The notes below the pieces were generated by a model. The model was not told where the DNA came from. It searched no databases and saw only the letters and a program-made list of their open reading frames with translations. 64,000 bases of DNA. Origin: Pterobdella sp. o SKG-2022 (taxonomy: Eukaryota; Annelida; Clitellata; Hirudinida; Piscicolidae). The position numbers were made by a program, and so were the translations under genes. The stretch is taken from positions 844,950 to 908,949 of the forward strand of contig OZ038322.1 in assembly GCA_964035795.1 (NCBI GenBank). Reading direction: 5' to 3'. Within the stretch, counting starts at the first letter, position 1, and each line of letters opens with the position of its first letter. This document shows, in pieces, positions 50,749 to 63,400 of the stretch.

Positions 50749-51287
50749 TTATAATATAACATACTTAGGTATAAGGCCATCTCTCTTAGCTAAGTAGTTG
50801 AGACTGTCATCAGATTCACCCTGAAAATTTTGTGTTTTTAATAAACATAGACTCTAGCAACACAAAATAATTATGTTGAATACAAAACATTGAAAATGTT
50901 TACCATTCTTCTGATGTTTCCACAAATGGCATAAGTTTTGAAATGACCTGTCATTCTGCCTGTAGTCTCATCAACCTTTTGATACATTGTTAAGTTTTGG
51001 TTATTTCAAGCTTCGTTATAATTAAATCACAATGCCTTTAAAAGCAGTTGTATGAAAAAAACTTTTAAAACAAAAATCGATTACACATACATCGGCAATG
51101 TTGAGTTGGATGGCTGCATGATCTTTGGCAGCAATTATCCTATTGCTCGATGAGCTGTGGTTCATAATGAATGAGTAATGACAATCTAAAAATAAATATG
51201 AAGTAAAATACTTCATCAATTCTTATCAATAAAATACCATTTTCTAGGAATGTACATATCCACATATTCAAAAGCATCGTTTTGCAT
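50749..51287 (-). CDS. RPS21: 40S ribosomal protein S21 (eS21), complete, four exons
   Basis: Small-subunit ribosomal protein needed for 18S rRNA maturation. Exons on the minus strand: 51287-51238 (MQNDAFEYVDMYIPRK), 51154-51091 (SSSNRIIAAKDHAAIQLNIA), 50975-50904 (VDETTGRMTGHFKTYAICGN, then IRRM), 50820-50749 (GESDDSLNYLAKRDGLIPKY, then stop). They sum to 258 nt, 85 residues, close to the usual 81-83; all phases and GT..AG borders agree. The conserved core SNRII.AKDHA..Q.N and KTYAICG..RRMGESDDS is present. The C-terminal tail (KYVIL) differs from the usual short tail. Each exon is short, so the gene is easily missed. Confidence 0.95.
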
Positions 51288-51970
51288 TTTGAACGATTTT
51301 TTTTTAATTCGAAAACAACGAGGAGATAGTCGAATGGCCGACAAAAAAGGAAAAGCATAGAACAACAAGTAACAAACTATCATCTAAAAATGAACAGCTA
51401 GTGATTTAAGTGATAGCTTAGAAACAAAATTTAGAAGATATTTAATCAAAAAGTAATTATTTAAAAACTAGATAAAAAATTTATTAAACCTAATAAATAA
51501 ATTTGTTGAGTTTATCAATTAACTTATGAATAGTTTTTTTTTAGTATATATCTATTTGAATTAATCATAATTTATAACAATATTTTTTGTTTCAAGCCAT
51601 AACAAGCAAAAATTTTTGTTGTATTTTTATTTTTGTAGTTTTGCCTATTGTTAAAAGATGTCGCTATGAATCATTTTTGTAAATTCTTTATATAAAATGG
51701 CATTTTGTTTTTCAACACGGTTATCGTTCTGCGTAGTGTCGGCAACGTTTTTTTACTTTTTTTACTTTAAAAAGTAAATTTTTATGGCAAATTTTCTCTT
51801 AAAACGTTTTTAGTGTATACGTATTTTTTGTTGTTGTAATAAAGTCTTTTTTGGAGAGATTTTTGGCAATGAATTAAAAATCTTCTATTGTTAATCCTTC
51901 AATATTGAATTGGATAAAAACAAATATTTTTGTCTTTTTCAGTTAAATGAAATAAAATTTAAAATTTTAG
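51288..51970. other. Divergent promoter region of RPS21 and SBNO
   Basis: About 680 bases between two divergent start codons. On the minus strand a pyrimidine run CTTTTCCTTTTTTG starting at 51355 could be a 5'TOP/TCT initiator of the ribosomal gene (5' UTR about 68 nt). On the plus strand tttgtctttttcag ends at about 51942, a probable 5' UTR acceptor just before the SBNO start. Confidence 0.45.
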
Positions 51971-54900
51971 ATGTCGGATGATCTTATTCAAGCCGCCTTA
52001 AAAGAATGTGGATTAGACTTCACAGAATTGACAGATGATAAAATTCCTACCAAAATTAATCTACGTTCAACTAATAATACAACACAAATTGCTGCTTCAA
52101 ACATGAATTCATTTGTAATTAACATGTCTGAAGCAAAAAACCATGCATCTACAACAGTTTTGAAAGGCAGTCAATCTACAGCACCATTTCCCATCATCAT
52201 AAAAGCACCCATTAAACAATTAGGCTCATTAAATCAAATAAAAAATCAGTCAACTTTATTTCCCACTAAACTACAGTCAACTAGTGACCTTGAAAAACAC
52301 ACACAAACAGTCATACTACAAAAGCCTACTCCTTCTTCTGTACAGTTAAAAAATTTAAAAAACATAAAAATAATTAATTTACAAAAACCAACTTTAGCTG
52401 TTGTTTCAAAGCCTAAAACTTCTACAGTCGATTTAACAGATAAGAAAATAGTCAAAGTGGTTTTAAAACCTTCTATTTCCACAGTGCCTTTAAATATTTC
52501 AACTGCGTCTCCATTAAACATACCCCACACAGTATCAGCTATTAATGTCATAAACAAAAATATTTCATCAATTTCATCCTTCAGACAGGGCTCAGATTAT
52601 GGGCTCATCCAACACACCACCCAAAAACCTAGTTCACCCATTGTTCAACTGAAGACGTTAGATCCAAAAGTTTTAACAAAAGCAGTTTATCAGAAAGGTT
52701 CAAATGTCAGTATGAGTATAAGCACAAATATTCCAACTATTATAACTCCAAACTTATCGAATATTAAATTAGTACCAAAAAGTTCGGTGATCTCATCAAG
52801 TGAGGTTTTCATCAACACACCAACACTCCCCTCAACATCCACCTTACCCACCACACAACCTCCTCTCACTACTACCAATGAAAGCAATCCTCTTCTTGAG
52901 CTTCGAGCAGTTAGTACTAACAGTTTTTTTTTGTATAAAACAATGATTTTTTTGAGCCATGTTGAATATGGAGATTCACAAACTTTTGTGTAATAATTAT
53001 GTAGCCATGAAACTCCTGAAATTAATTCTACTATAATCTTATTGATATATTTAATATTTTATTTTTTTCAAAAATTTCATAATTACCATACTGTCTGTAT
53101 GTTAAATTTTGCGGCTGTTCTTGTTATATGTAGAATGAATTTTATGGTTTTTAATCTGGTTTTATCCTTAATGCATTGAGAGAAGTCAAATTTACTCAAA
53201 TTTTAAAAAATCCATATGAGGGTAGTGGAGACAAAAGTAAATCAAATTTATTGTATTTATCCATTTATTCAGCAACCGAAACCCCAGTTAGGAGTGATTT
53301 GATGGTTGACTTACTTATCTGTCTATTTATTATCAGCAGGTGAACTCTCCTGTGGTGAAATTCATGCTAGGTTGTAATGATGATGAAACAGAAGACCAAA
53401 CTAAAAGCAAAGACACCATGGATGACAACAAAGATATAAGTATGGAGGATAACAAAGATATAATTGTTGATAATGTTGGTGATGGTACCAAGGAAGAGAA
53501 GGGGGAGGAGGATGAAGAAAGCAAGGTGAAAGATGATGGTACCTGTGATTTCCTCTCTGCCCTGCAAGAATTGAATGAGGCTAACAAGAAGGTGTTTTTA
53601 AATCACCAATTTTAATAATAGAATTTTTTGTTTATAATTGCTATAAATAAATGTAAAACTTTTTATGATATATTGAAAATGTTAATTATAATGAAATAGA
53701 ATAGCATGTATACCACTTAGCTTATTGTAACAAGTCCTACCCCTCTTGAAAAGGGAAAAATGACATAAAACGATGATGATGAGGGTGATTATTACACTGA
53801 GTAATTTACAAAGCTTTATACTATAAATCTAATATTTTCAAAGAAATTAAAAATTATTAAAATTTTTTTCTAATATTCCAGTGTTATTCATTAGTGGAGT
53901 TTTTTAGGGGAGAATATCATTAATAGAATAATTTGAACATGGAAATGTTATCAATGTAACTTGATGATTTTTTTAGCAAATCAAAAAGCTTTGTGTATCA
54001 AAAGCCTACAAACCAAGGTGTTTAGTTCAACAAAAATATTATCAATAGAAAAAATTTGATATTATCATAACATTAGATAAATAGATACCAAGATTTTAAA
54101 TCCACTTTAATCCCCACTATACTGAGGGTGGCCAGAATTACTGCATTTACAAAACATTTCTTGCAGTTATATATGTATACCTTTTTTCAATTATTATAAC
54201 AATATCAATAAAATAATTTTATGTCAAGAAAAGTCTTATGAAGGTCTTGAAAATGATTCATGAAGCTTTGTTGATGTTCTTTTGAACTCTCATTTTCCAA
54301 TACTTCTCATTGCTTTTGGGGTTTTTATGGTAAATGGGTGTGGTCTTATGATGGCCTCTATTATTTTCAACACCTTTTCACTTATTTGTACACATTGGAT
54401 TATCTTGCTAGTCTTATCAATTGCCGTTATTTATTCACAGTATGTATCATTTTGAAGGGTGTTCTTCCAATTTTTATGGTCGTGATCATGATGATAAATT
54501 GGTTCATAAAGAATGATTATGATATATTTTCATTTAAAGGTTGAAGAAATCGAAGCAAAAATAAAAGAAGAGAAGGAAGAGGAAGAAAGGGAAAAAAGAA
54601 TAAAGCGATTATTAGGAGAGAAGGATGATTGCGAGGATAAAAGTCCCATCAAAAATGCCTCAAATGTGATAGACAAGACCGAGAGTGTTGAAAAGCTCAT
54701 GGTGGGTGATGATGATGATCAGTCCAACAACACAAACAACAACTTGTACACAAGTAATGGTGTGCAAGAACCAACAAATATCTTGGAGTTTGGTCGTTTG
54801 TTCAACAATCGATACCTGCCCCAAAATACAACAAACAAATACAACAATGTCATTTTCAACAACAACAATCTCACTCACAGCAACAGCGCAAGTTTCTTCA

Positions 54901-55070
54901 ACAAAAACAACATATTTCTCAACAGCAACAACACCAGCAATGCACACATCACCTCCAACAGCAACACCCTTGGGGGCATCTCCCTGTTGAAAAGTGGTTT
55001 CAACTTCAGTAGGAACTACTCCATTTTGAGGCCCTCCGACAACGTCATCGTGACGTCAAACCTCCACCCT
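51971..55070 (+). CDS. SBNO1: SBNO N-terminal exons 1-3 (disordered and coiled-coil)
   Basis: Exon 1 (51971-52909) starts [20 protein letters not shown] and is rich in Ser, Thr, Lys and Ile with repeated 'VxLKxPSSxxV'-like phrases. Exon 2 starts at 53337 or 53340 and is acidic ([29 protein letters not shown]). Exon 3 begins with a charged helix ([20 protein letters not shown]), then Asn-rich sequence. The disordered N-terminus is typical of the family and poorly conserved. Confidence 0.85.
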
Positions 55071-58000
55071 GTATGTTGCATTCATTATTATTATTTATTT
55101 TTTTGCAAATTTTTTGTAACGTAACAGATATGTTTCAGTACACATCATGGGTATATATACCTTATTTAAACTTATTTTGGCACACAGTGTAGCACCCATG
55201 AAAATGCTTATTGCGCAGTTTGAAGGAAATTATTGCTTAGATGCTTATATTACACCTTTGTGTTTGTTTTCCTTGCTAATCCTCTACAAGTCCATATAAG
55301 GAATGATGTTACAAGCATGTGTTTGTAATGAATTGTGCTACAATGGGTTTAGTGAGACTTGATCAAGGGAACTTCTATAACCGTTGTTGATTGGTGATCA
55401 GGGGTGCATGCTTTGATACCTGGTACTTATTTCTGCCATGTCTGCAGTTGTATTGGGTCTCTTCATTGATATAATTTTTATTTACTTTATTGTGTTATAA
55501 TCTCATGAATAATAAAAACAATTTTCATTGTTTTATATTCATTTTTTTATCCATTATTGTCATAATTTTTTTACCATCATTATTCATGATTATTGTCTTC
55601 ACTAACTTTCAAATATTATATTGTTGCAATTTTTTATTATTGTTACAGGTAATTCAGCTTATCAATTATTTCGAATATAAATGTTTACATACAGTCATTT
55701 TATCTACTTCTTGGAAACATTTTAAATTGAATTCATTAAATAATAATAATTTTCCATAGAATCATAACAGTTAATTTCCTACATATCAACATTCTCAACA
55801 TCTTCAATAACTACCACCCATCATATCATTATTCAAAAATTATACCACAATAAAAGTTGACGTTACTATCACCTATAATTAATGATGAGGATGTGAAGAG
55901 TTCTTCCTATATAACCATCACTAATAGTTATGGGTACGTGGTAATGACTTAGAATTACCTGTATCAGATAGTGAAGTCGGAGGAGGATCTGGAGGAGGAG
56001 GAGATGGGGCATGCTGAGACATTTGCTGACTACATGCCCACAAAGTGTATGACTGGGGAGTGGGTTTTGTAATGGTTGGAACAAACTTGACTTCAAAATA
56101 AATCTTTTATAAACTCTAGCCTTGGTAAAGGAAATATGAGCTATAAAAAAAGATTTGATAGATATACTGATATCATACCGATATTAGTTATATTATATAT
56201 GAATATGATGATATGATTAACTGATAGATTGATGTTACATGTTTAGATGCATGTATGTTGGCGTCTGCAGGGGATGTCTGCTTTCTTATGCATTGTTTCA
56301 ATGAATCTATTAGGGGTTTATTGTTAGAGACATTGTTGTGGAATTTTTTCTATCAATTTTTTTTAATTCAATTTAATAAGTTTTTTGCTTTTTATAAATC
56401 TGCTTAAAGCATTTAAAAAATTCTTCAACTCAAATAGTTGAAAACTAACTTTAAAACATGGAAAAAAAATTGATAGAAAGTTATTGGATGGATTTTTTAA
56501 CCCTCGTTTTGACACACAACACCCACCACCCTGCAGTGAAGATTGGACTGAAGCACCCTGATGCAGTGGTAGAGTCTGCAAGTCTGTCAAGTGTGGAGGC
56601 TCCCGATGTTGACTACCAGCTGGCCATACCTGTTGAGTGCATTGAAGATGGCATGCTTTCTGCAGTGCAACTCGAGACTGTCACCTACGCCTGCCAGAAG
56701 CACCAGAATGAACTGCCGAATGGAGACCGGGTGGGCTTCTTGATTGGGGATGGTGCTGGTGTGGGTAAAGGTCGTACCATTGCTGGCATCATCTATGAGA
56801 ACTTCCTCAGGGGCAGAAGAAGATCTTTGTGGTCTGTTGTTACTTTATCTATATATTGTGTTTACTTTATTCTCACTATGGATCTATATCTACCATATTT
56901 GAATACATTATGATGTGGCTCACAATGATTGGAGGCATGATCTGAAGTACTGATTCAGGTTGAGTGTGTCAAGTGACTTGAAGGTGGATGCAGAGAGGGA
57001 CCTTGGGGACATTGGTGCCTCTATGATCCCTGTCTACTCTCTCAACAAGGTTCTTGCTATTTTGAGTGCTTACCGCTTTTTCAAATTTTGTGCTAATGTT
57101 TTAATATCATTTGGACTGGTTTAAAAAAAGCTTATGAAATCTGAGCTTGAGGGTGCATAACATGAATGATGACATCATCACAGTTCAAGTACACAAAGAT
57201 CTCATCGAAGATCAATGGCAAGGTGAAGAAGGGAGTGATATTCTCCACCTACTCTGCCCTCATTGGGGAGAGCAAGGCCAACAACAAGTACCGCACCAGA
57301 CTTAAACAGTTGACTCATTGGCTTGGCAAGGAATTTGATGGCCTCGTTGGTAGTTTTGATCATTAATGAATATAAAATTTTTGAATGTATTCAAATGAAA
57401 AAATAGTTTCTTATTCCACCTGATAGTGATTTGATCAACTAAGTAGCTATTTTTAATAATTTAAAAATCCAAAAAATTTGCATTTTATTTCTTTAAAATA
57501 AAAACAGTATTTTCATTAAGTTCATTCAATCAAATGCTCAGATAATCTTTGATGAGTGCCATCGGGCCAAGAACTTGTTTCCGAATGGTTCATCAAAGCC
57601 GACCAAGACAGGTCGTACTGTGGTCGAGTTACAGAGGAGACTGCCCAAGTCTCGAGTTGTATATGCCTCTGCTACAGGTTGGCTTGCTTGGGTGGGGAGA
57701 GTTAGGTTGGAAGTTCGGAAGTTTTCCATTTTATTATGTTGGTGATAATGATGGTGGCTAATTATGATAAATAACACAATATAAATTTTGTGAGATACAC
57801 TGGTAAAAATGTTTATAATAAAATCAATATAACAGATGGTATTCTTAATTAACTGTATTAAATCTTCTAAGATGACTAACACTGATATAACAAAAGTTAT
57901 ATACTGAAAATAACTTATATAGCAACATCGAATAACACTGTCATAATGGATACCAGGTGCCTCAGAGCCTCGCAACATGGCATACATGGTGAGACTAGGC

Positions 58001-60402
58001 TTGTGGGGGCCTGGGACTCCTTTCAAGGAGTTTGCTGACTTTATCCATGCTGTGGAAAAGAGGTGAGGGTAGTTGAGGGTGCTTATGAGGTTTCAAATAT
58101 ATTTGTGTTCCCATATATAAGCAATCTTCTCTATGTAGACATACACGACATACAAACACAGCCTTTCACACGCGCACACACACACACACACAACAGAGGT
58201 GTGGGTACGATGGAGATGGTAGCGATGGAGATGAAGCAGAGAGGCACATACATTGCCAGGCAACTGAGTTTCAAAGGAGTGTCATTCAAGGTACAGGAAG
58301 CTCAGCTGTCGAGGGATTATATGCACATGTACAACCAGGCTGTCAAACTGGTCTGTCTGCTTTGTGTATCTTTGTTTGAAATGTCATTCTTCTAGTCGTT
58401 TATTTATTTCTGTTATTGTCTTGATGATGAAGGTTTTGTAAAGGCATTGAGGTTTTTGGATGATGTCTGTCTATTGAACTGATGTTGTGATGGTAGGGAT
58501 AATGATGATGCTTTATATGTGGTTATCACAGTGGGTGGATGCTCGTGAGAAGTTCCAACAAGCAACCAGGCTGCTCGAGTTGGACAAACACCAACTTAAG
58601 GTCATATGGAGTCAATTTTGGAGCTCGCACCAGAGGTTCTTCAAGTACTTGTGCATCTCAGGCAAGGTGCAGCACTGTGTGGCTCTTGCTAAGAAGGCCA
58701 TCAGTGATGGCAAGGTGGGTGAGGGTGGGGTGGTGGGTATGATGGTGAAATAGGGATGTAGAGATTATTGTGTGGTAATAATGGAGGATGGTGGTGAGGT
58801 AAAAATGTGGTTGTTTTTATTTTGTATGCTTCTTACATTTTTCAGACTAATTATGTATGTTTTGTATAGCAATTAAACTTTAAGAACATCAACTGAGGGT
58901 TAATAAATTTATTTAAAATGAAAGCTATAATTTTCGATAAACCTTATCATAAAACGTTAGCATGCCTATCGCCACATGCTAACGTTTTATGATAAGGTTT
59001 ATCGAAAATTATAGCTTTCATTTTAAATAAATGTATGAATCCTCAGTTGATGTTTTTAAAGTTTAATTCCTCATTACATTTATTGCCGAATGTTTGGGGG
59101 ATAGTTTCATTTATTATTCTCATTTTTGTTGGGTTTTTATATTGAAGATATTAGAATTAATTAAAAGATGGTTTTGGGGATTTAATAATAAACATATACT
59201 GTTGTGAAGACTCCAATGTAATAAGTTAACACCACCACATGTCCCCTGCAGTGTGTAGTGATAGGCCTTCAGTCAACAGGGGAGAGTCGCATCCTGGATG
59301 TGGTCGAGGAGCAGGGTGACGAATTGACTGACTTTGTGTCTTCTGCCAAGTAGTCTTCATTTCTTATTTGCTTATGTACTAATGCATTCATACCAAAGAA
59401 ACACTCTGGTTAAATATCATTAATTTATAATAAAGCTTCATACTTTCATCATTGAGGACTATTATATAATAAAATGGTTAGTGAATATCTATAATAATAA
59501 TATTAATGAATGACACAGAGGAGTGTTCCAGAAGTTGGTGGAGACCCACTTCCCCCAGGGAGATGCCACGTCATATGCAAGTGTCAAGAGAAAGATGCCT
59601 GCAGGTGTGTATGTGTGTGTTATCATGCGTGTGTGTCTGTGTGAATTGGTGTTTTTGTTATGATGTGAGTGTTGATAATGTCAAGCATGCCTGTATAAAC
59701 TGACTTATTTGCTGGTTCAGTTTTTATTCTTTCGTAAGTTTTTTTGTGTGTATTTGTTCCATCACCAGCATTAACACGTCAACTAATTCTTGTGAGCATA
59801 TCATCTAATATTCATAAGCATAACAATTAATATTTGTAAGCAGCAGAGAGCAAGGTGAGCAGGAAAAAGTTCAAGAAATCAGAGTCGAGTTCAGACGAGG
59901 AATCAGTCAAGAACACAGGTGGGTGCTTGGATGTAGTGGTTCATGGGGTTGTGGTGGTGTGCTCATGATGTGTTTGATTTATATATTCAGTCTCATGACT
60001 ACTAGAAGTACCAACAAGATTCATTGACATATAACTAAACGTAGTAACAAAAAACTGAGGGTTATTGGCAAGAAGGTATGAAGCTAACTCATAATATGAA
60101 ATATTTAACCAAGGAGAAGGGAGTGAAGGTGAAAGTGAAGATAGTTCTGGGGATGACGATGACGATAACGATAATAATGATGAGGAGGAAGACGAGGATG
60201 AGGATGAAGATGAGGAGGACAATGAGAACAGTTCTTCTGAATGCGAGAGTGACACAAATCCCTTCGCTCATGGATCTGATAGTGATGGAGGTGTGTTTTT
60301 CTGGAGATTAATATTATTATTTCTTATTGTTATTGTTATTATTTTTATTATTCTTCAATGGGATACTAAGTCTATTTCTATTTAATGGTATTCTTATTAG
60401 TA

Positions 60403-60433
<31 letters not shown>

Positions 60434-63400
60434 GTAGTAGTAGTAGTAGTAGTAGTAGTAATAGTAGAAGTAGTAGTAGTAGTTGGGAAGGAGTGTTAGT
60501 ATTTGAAGGGGTTGTTAGTGTAAAGATGGAATTCTGTACCACTGCATCAGTCAACCCTCAAAACTTCACAGATGTGCCATGGATTCGTAAGAAGAAGCCC
60601 AAACCAGAGAAGAAGGAGAAAAAGAAGAAGAAGGTGAAGAAGACAAAGAAGGAAAGTGATGATGATGATAGTGAGTTGGAGTATGATAAGGATGTCAACA
60701 AGATCCTTGAAGTTCTCAAGAAGAAGGAGACCCTGATCAACAACAATAAGGGTTTGTATGCTTGTTCTTTCACAATGGTTTATTTTGTTTGTAGCAGAAG
60801 TTGTGCTTGTGTATCTCACATGATGCTTTTGCTGCTAATCATTTTTGTTATTAATGTGCAACACTTCAACATACTGAAGATGTTGATGATTGAAATAATA
60901 CTATAAATGAACCCAACCTGACAGCAAGCTCGAAATTCACTCCGACCTCCACAAGCACCACACCATCATCTGACAACAATGCATTGGTGGCTGAGATGAA
61001 GCGAGAGTTGCTGCAACAGATTGATGTTCTAGGCAACGTGCTTCCCTCCAACACCCTTGATGAGCTGATTGATCTCTTTGGTGGGCCATCTAAAGTGGCT
61101 GAGGTGGGTGGTGGTAGGAGGTGTGGTGGTGGTGTGGGTGGTTTCATTGTGTAGCTTGGGTTCGAAAGTAAAATGGGAGTAAAAGAGGTTGAAGAGATGG
61201 TGAGTTGTGCCAGTTTTTGAATGTATTCTTGGCTTGATTGGTGCATTACTTACCCTCATAATGTACATAAGTCAGTCTAAATACACATTAAATACCAACA
61301 GATGACTGGGAGGAAGGGCAGGGTGGTGTGTGGGGATGACGGCTCCATAAGGTTTGTGCTTCGTTTTGATGCTTTTCAGTTTGCATTCATCATCATGTTT
61401 CGCTTTATCTCTTTCAATGTATTGTTATCGTCCTAGAACTATCTTTTTTGTAGTAGTGTTAGTGTGTTTGCTTAAATTTTATTAGATCAGCATGCAAACA
61501 GACGTAAAATAATGATGAGGATGAAGATGATGATGATGATGATAATGAGTATGGTATGTAATGTTTGTGATGGTGCACTGCAGGTACGAGAAAAGGAGTG
61601 CTGATGACGTGTCATTGGAGATCCTCAATCTCACTGAGAAGCAGAGGTTCATGGATGGAGAGAAGGTTGCATGCATTTTATCTTCACAAACATTCGATTG
61701 GTTCATTTTCATGTATTTTCTATAAATTGGTGCTCTTCATTACTATTCAAAAGTTAAATTCTCCAATAAACTGAGTTAAATTTCATCCCTTGAAGCATTT
61801 ATCACCACACACAGCACGTGGCTATCATCTCAGAGGCAGCATCATCAGGCATCTCGTTGCAGGCAGACAGGAGGGCTTTGAACCAAAGAAGAAGGGTGCA
61901 TATCACTCTTGAACTTCCCTGGTCTGCTGATCGAGCCATCCAACAATTCGGTTTGTCTTGTGTGTGTTATTGTGTGTTTTGATAATAATCTTTCTACCCA
62001 AAAAGACAATTCCTAATATCCACCCCTGGAATCAGGTCGCACACACAGGTCAAACCAGGTCAGTGCTCCCGAGTACATCTTTCTCATCTCCGACCTTGCA
62101 GGAGAGAGAAGGTTCGCTTCCACTGTCTCTAAGCGCCTCGAGAGTCTTGTTAGTTTTCTTTATTCTTTTTCATGTTCTCATTCTTTTCTATCTTTTTGCC
62201 CTTTATGTGCTGAGTTTTAACTTTTATCGCCTTGTTAACAAATTGTTAAAAATTGTTACAATTTATTTTGCTTGGAGAGTTTTCATGAATCTTTGTTTCT
62301 GACATGAAGTGTTGATTCATTAAACGTCAGACCTCCTCAAAACTCAGATTCCTTTATGCCACCATATACTGCCATCAACACCACATCACAACTCAGCTTC
62401 TAAAAAATAATTGATTTCATGCCATTCTTTTTTATTGTAAATATGCTTGCGTCATCAAATCACCACCTGATAATTCATACATCATTAATTCACTACCTGA
62501 TAATTCATACGTCATCAAATCTCACTTGATAATGCTTACGTCATCAAATCACCACTTGATAACGCTTACGTCACCACACAGGGGGCATTGACACACGGAG
62601 ACCGCAGGGCAGCGGAGGCGAGGGACCTCAGCCAGTTCAACATTGACAACAAGGTTGTTATGGAAACTTTTGATTCATGCATTGTCCATAGGAGTGCTCG
62701 AGTCAACTTTTAAACTATTGAAATACAGATCTTCTACTTTCTAGTTTATTGTTGAATTCCTTTCTACGCAGTTTGGCCAAGCAGCATTAGAAGCAGTGAT
62801 GAAGTCTGTGATTGGTGATAAACCTCTGGTGACTCCGCCCCTCCAACAATCACCTCACTTCTTCCAAGGTAGGTGTTTATGGGTGGCAGTCTGCTTTTGA
62901 GGACTTTTTCTGTAGAAACCTGCTTGTGACTTAGTTTAATGTTGTTATTGTTGATATATAAGTAATAATGAAAAGGGCACTCTTAAGCATTGAGACATCA
63001 ACAGACGTGCGAGAGTCTCTGGTTGGAGTGGGCATGGTATACCAGAACAAGTTCGGATACTCCCTTGATAAAGGTTGCCGTTTGATTTCATGAGGATTTG
63101 TATAAACTTATCGTATAAAAACAATCGTCTTCACACACACCTACTTAACACGCACAAAAAAGTGCTCATACAACACATAATGCATTCACACATTACAAAC
63201 ACACACACGCTCCAAACACACAACACGCACACACAGAGTCATACAACATCAGCAAGTTCCTGAATAGAATCTTAGGCATAGAGGTGTCAACACAAAACCT
63301 CTTGTTTGACTATTTCACATGCACCCTTAAGCATGTGATGCTTGAGGCGAAGAGGAATGGGAAATGGGACATGGGCATTCTTGGTTTGTGTTTAAGATGT

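Noticed and set aside
51331..51360. Short plus-strand ORF starting ATGGCCGACAAAAAAGG
   Set aside because: It is only eight codons and overlaps the minus-strand 5' UTR of RPS21.
60941..61268. Minus-strand ORFs near SBNO exon 17
   Set aside because: Antisense shadow of the exon and the neighbouring GT-rich intron.
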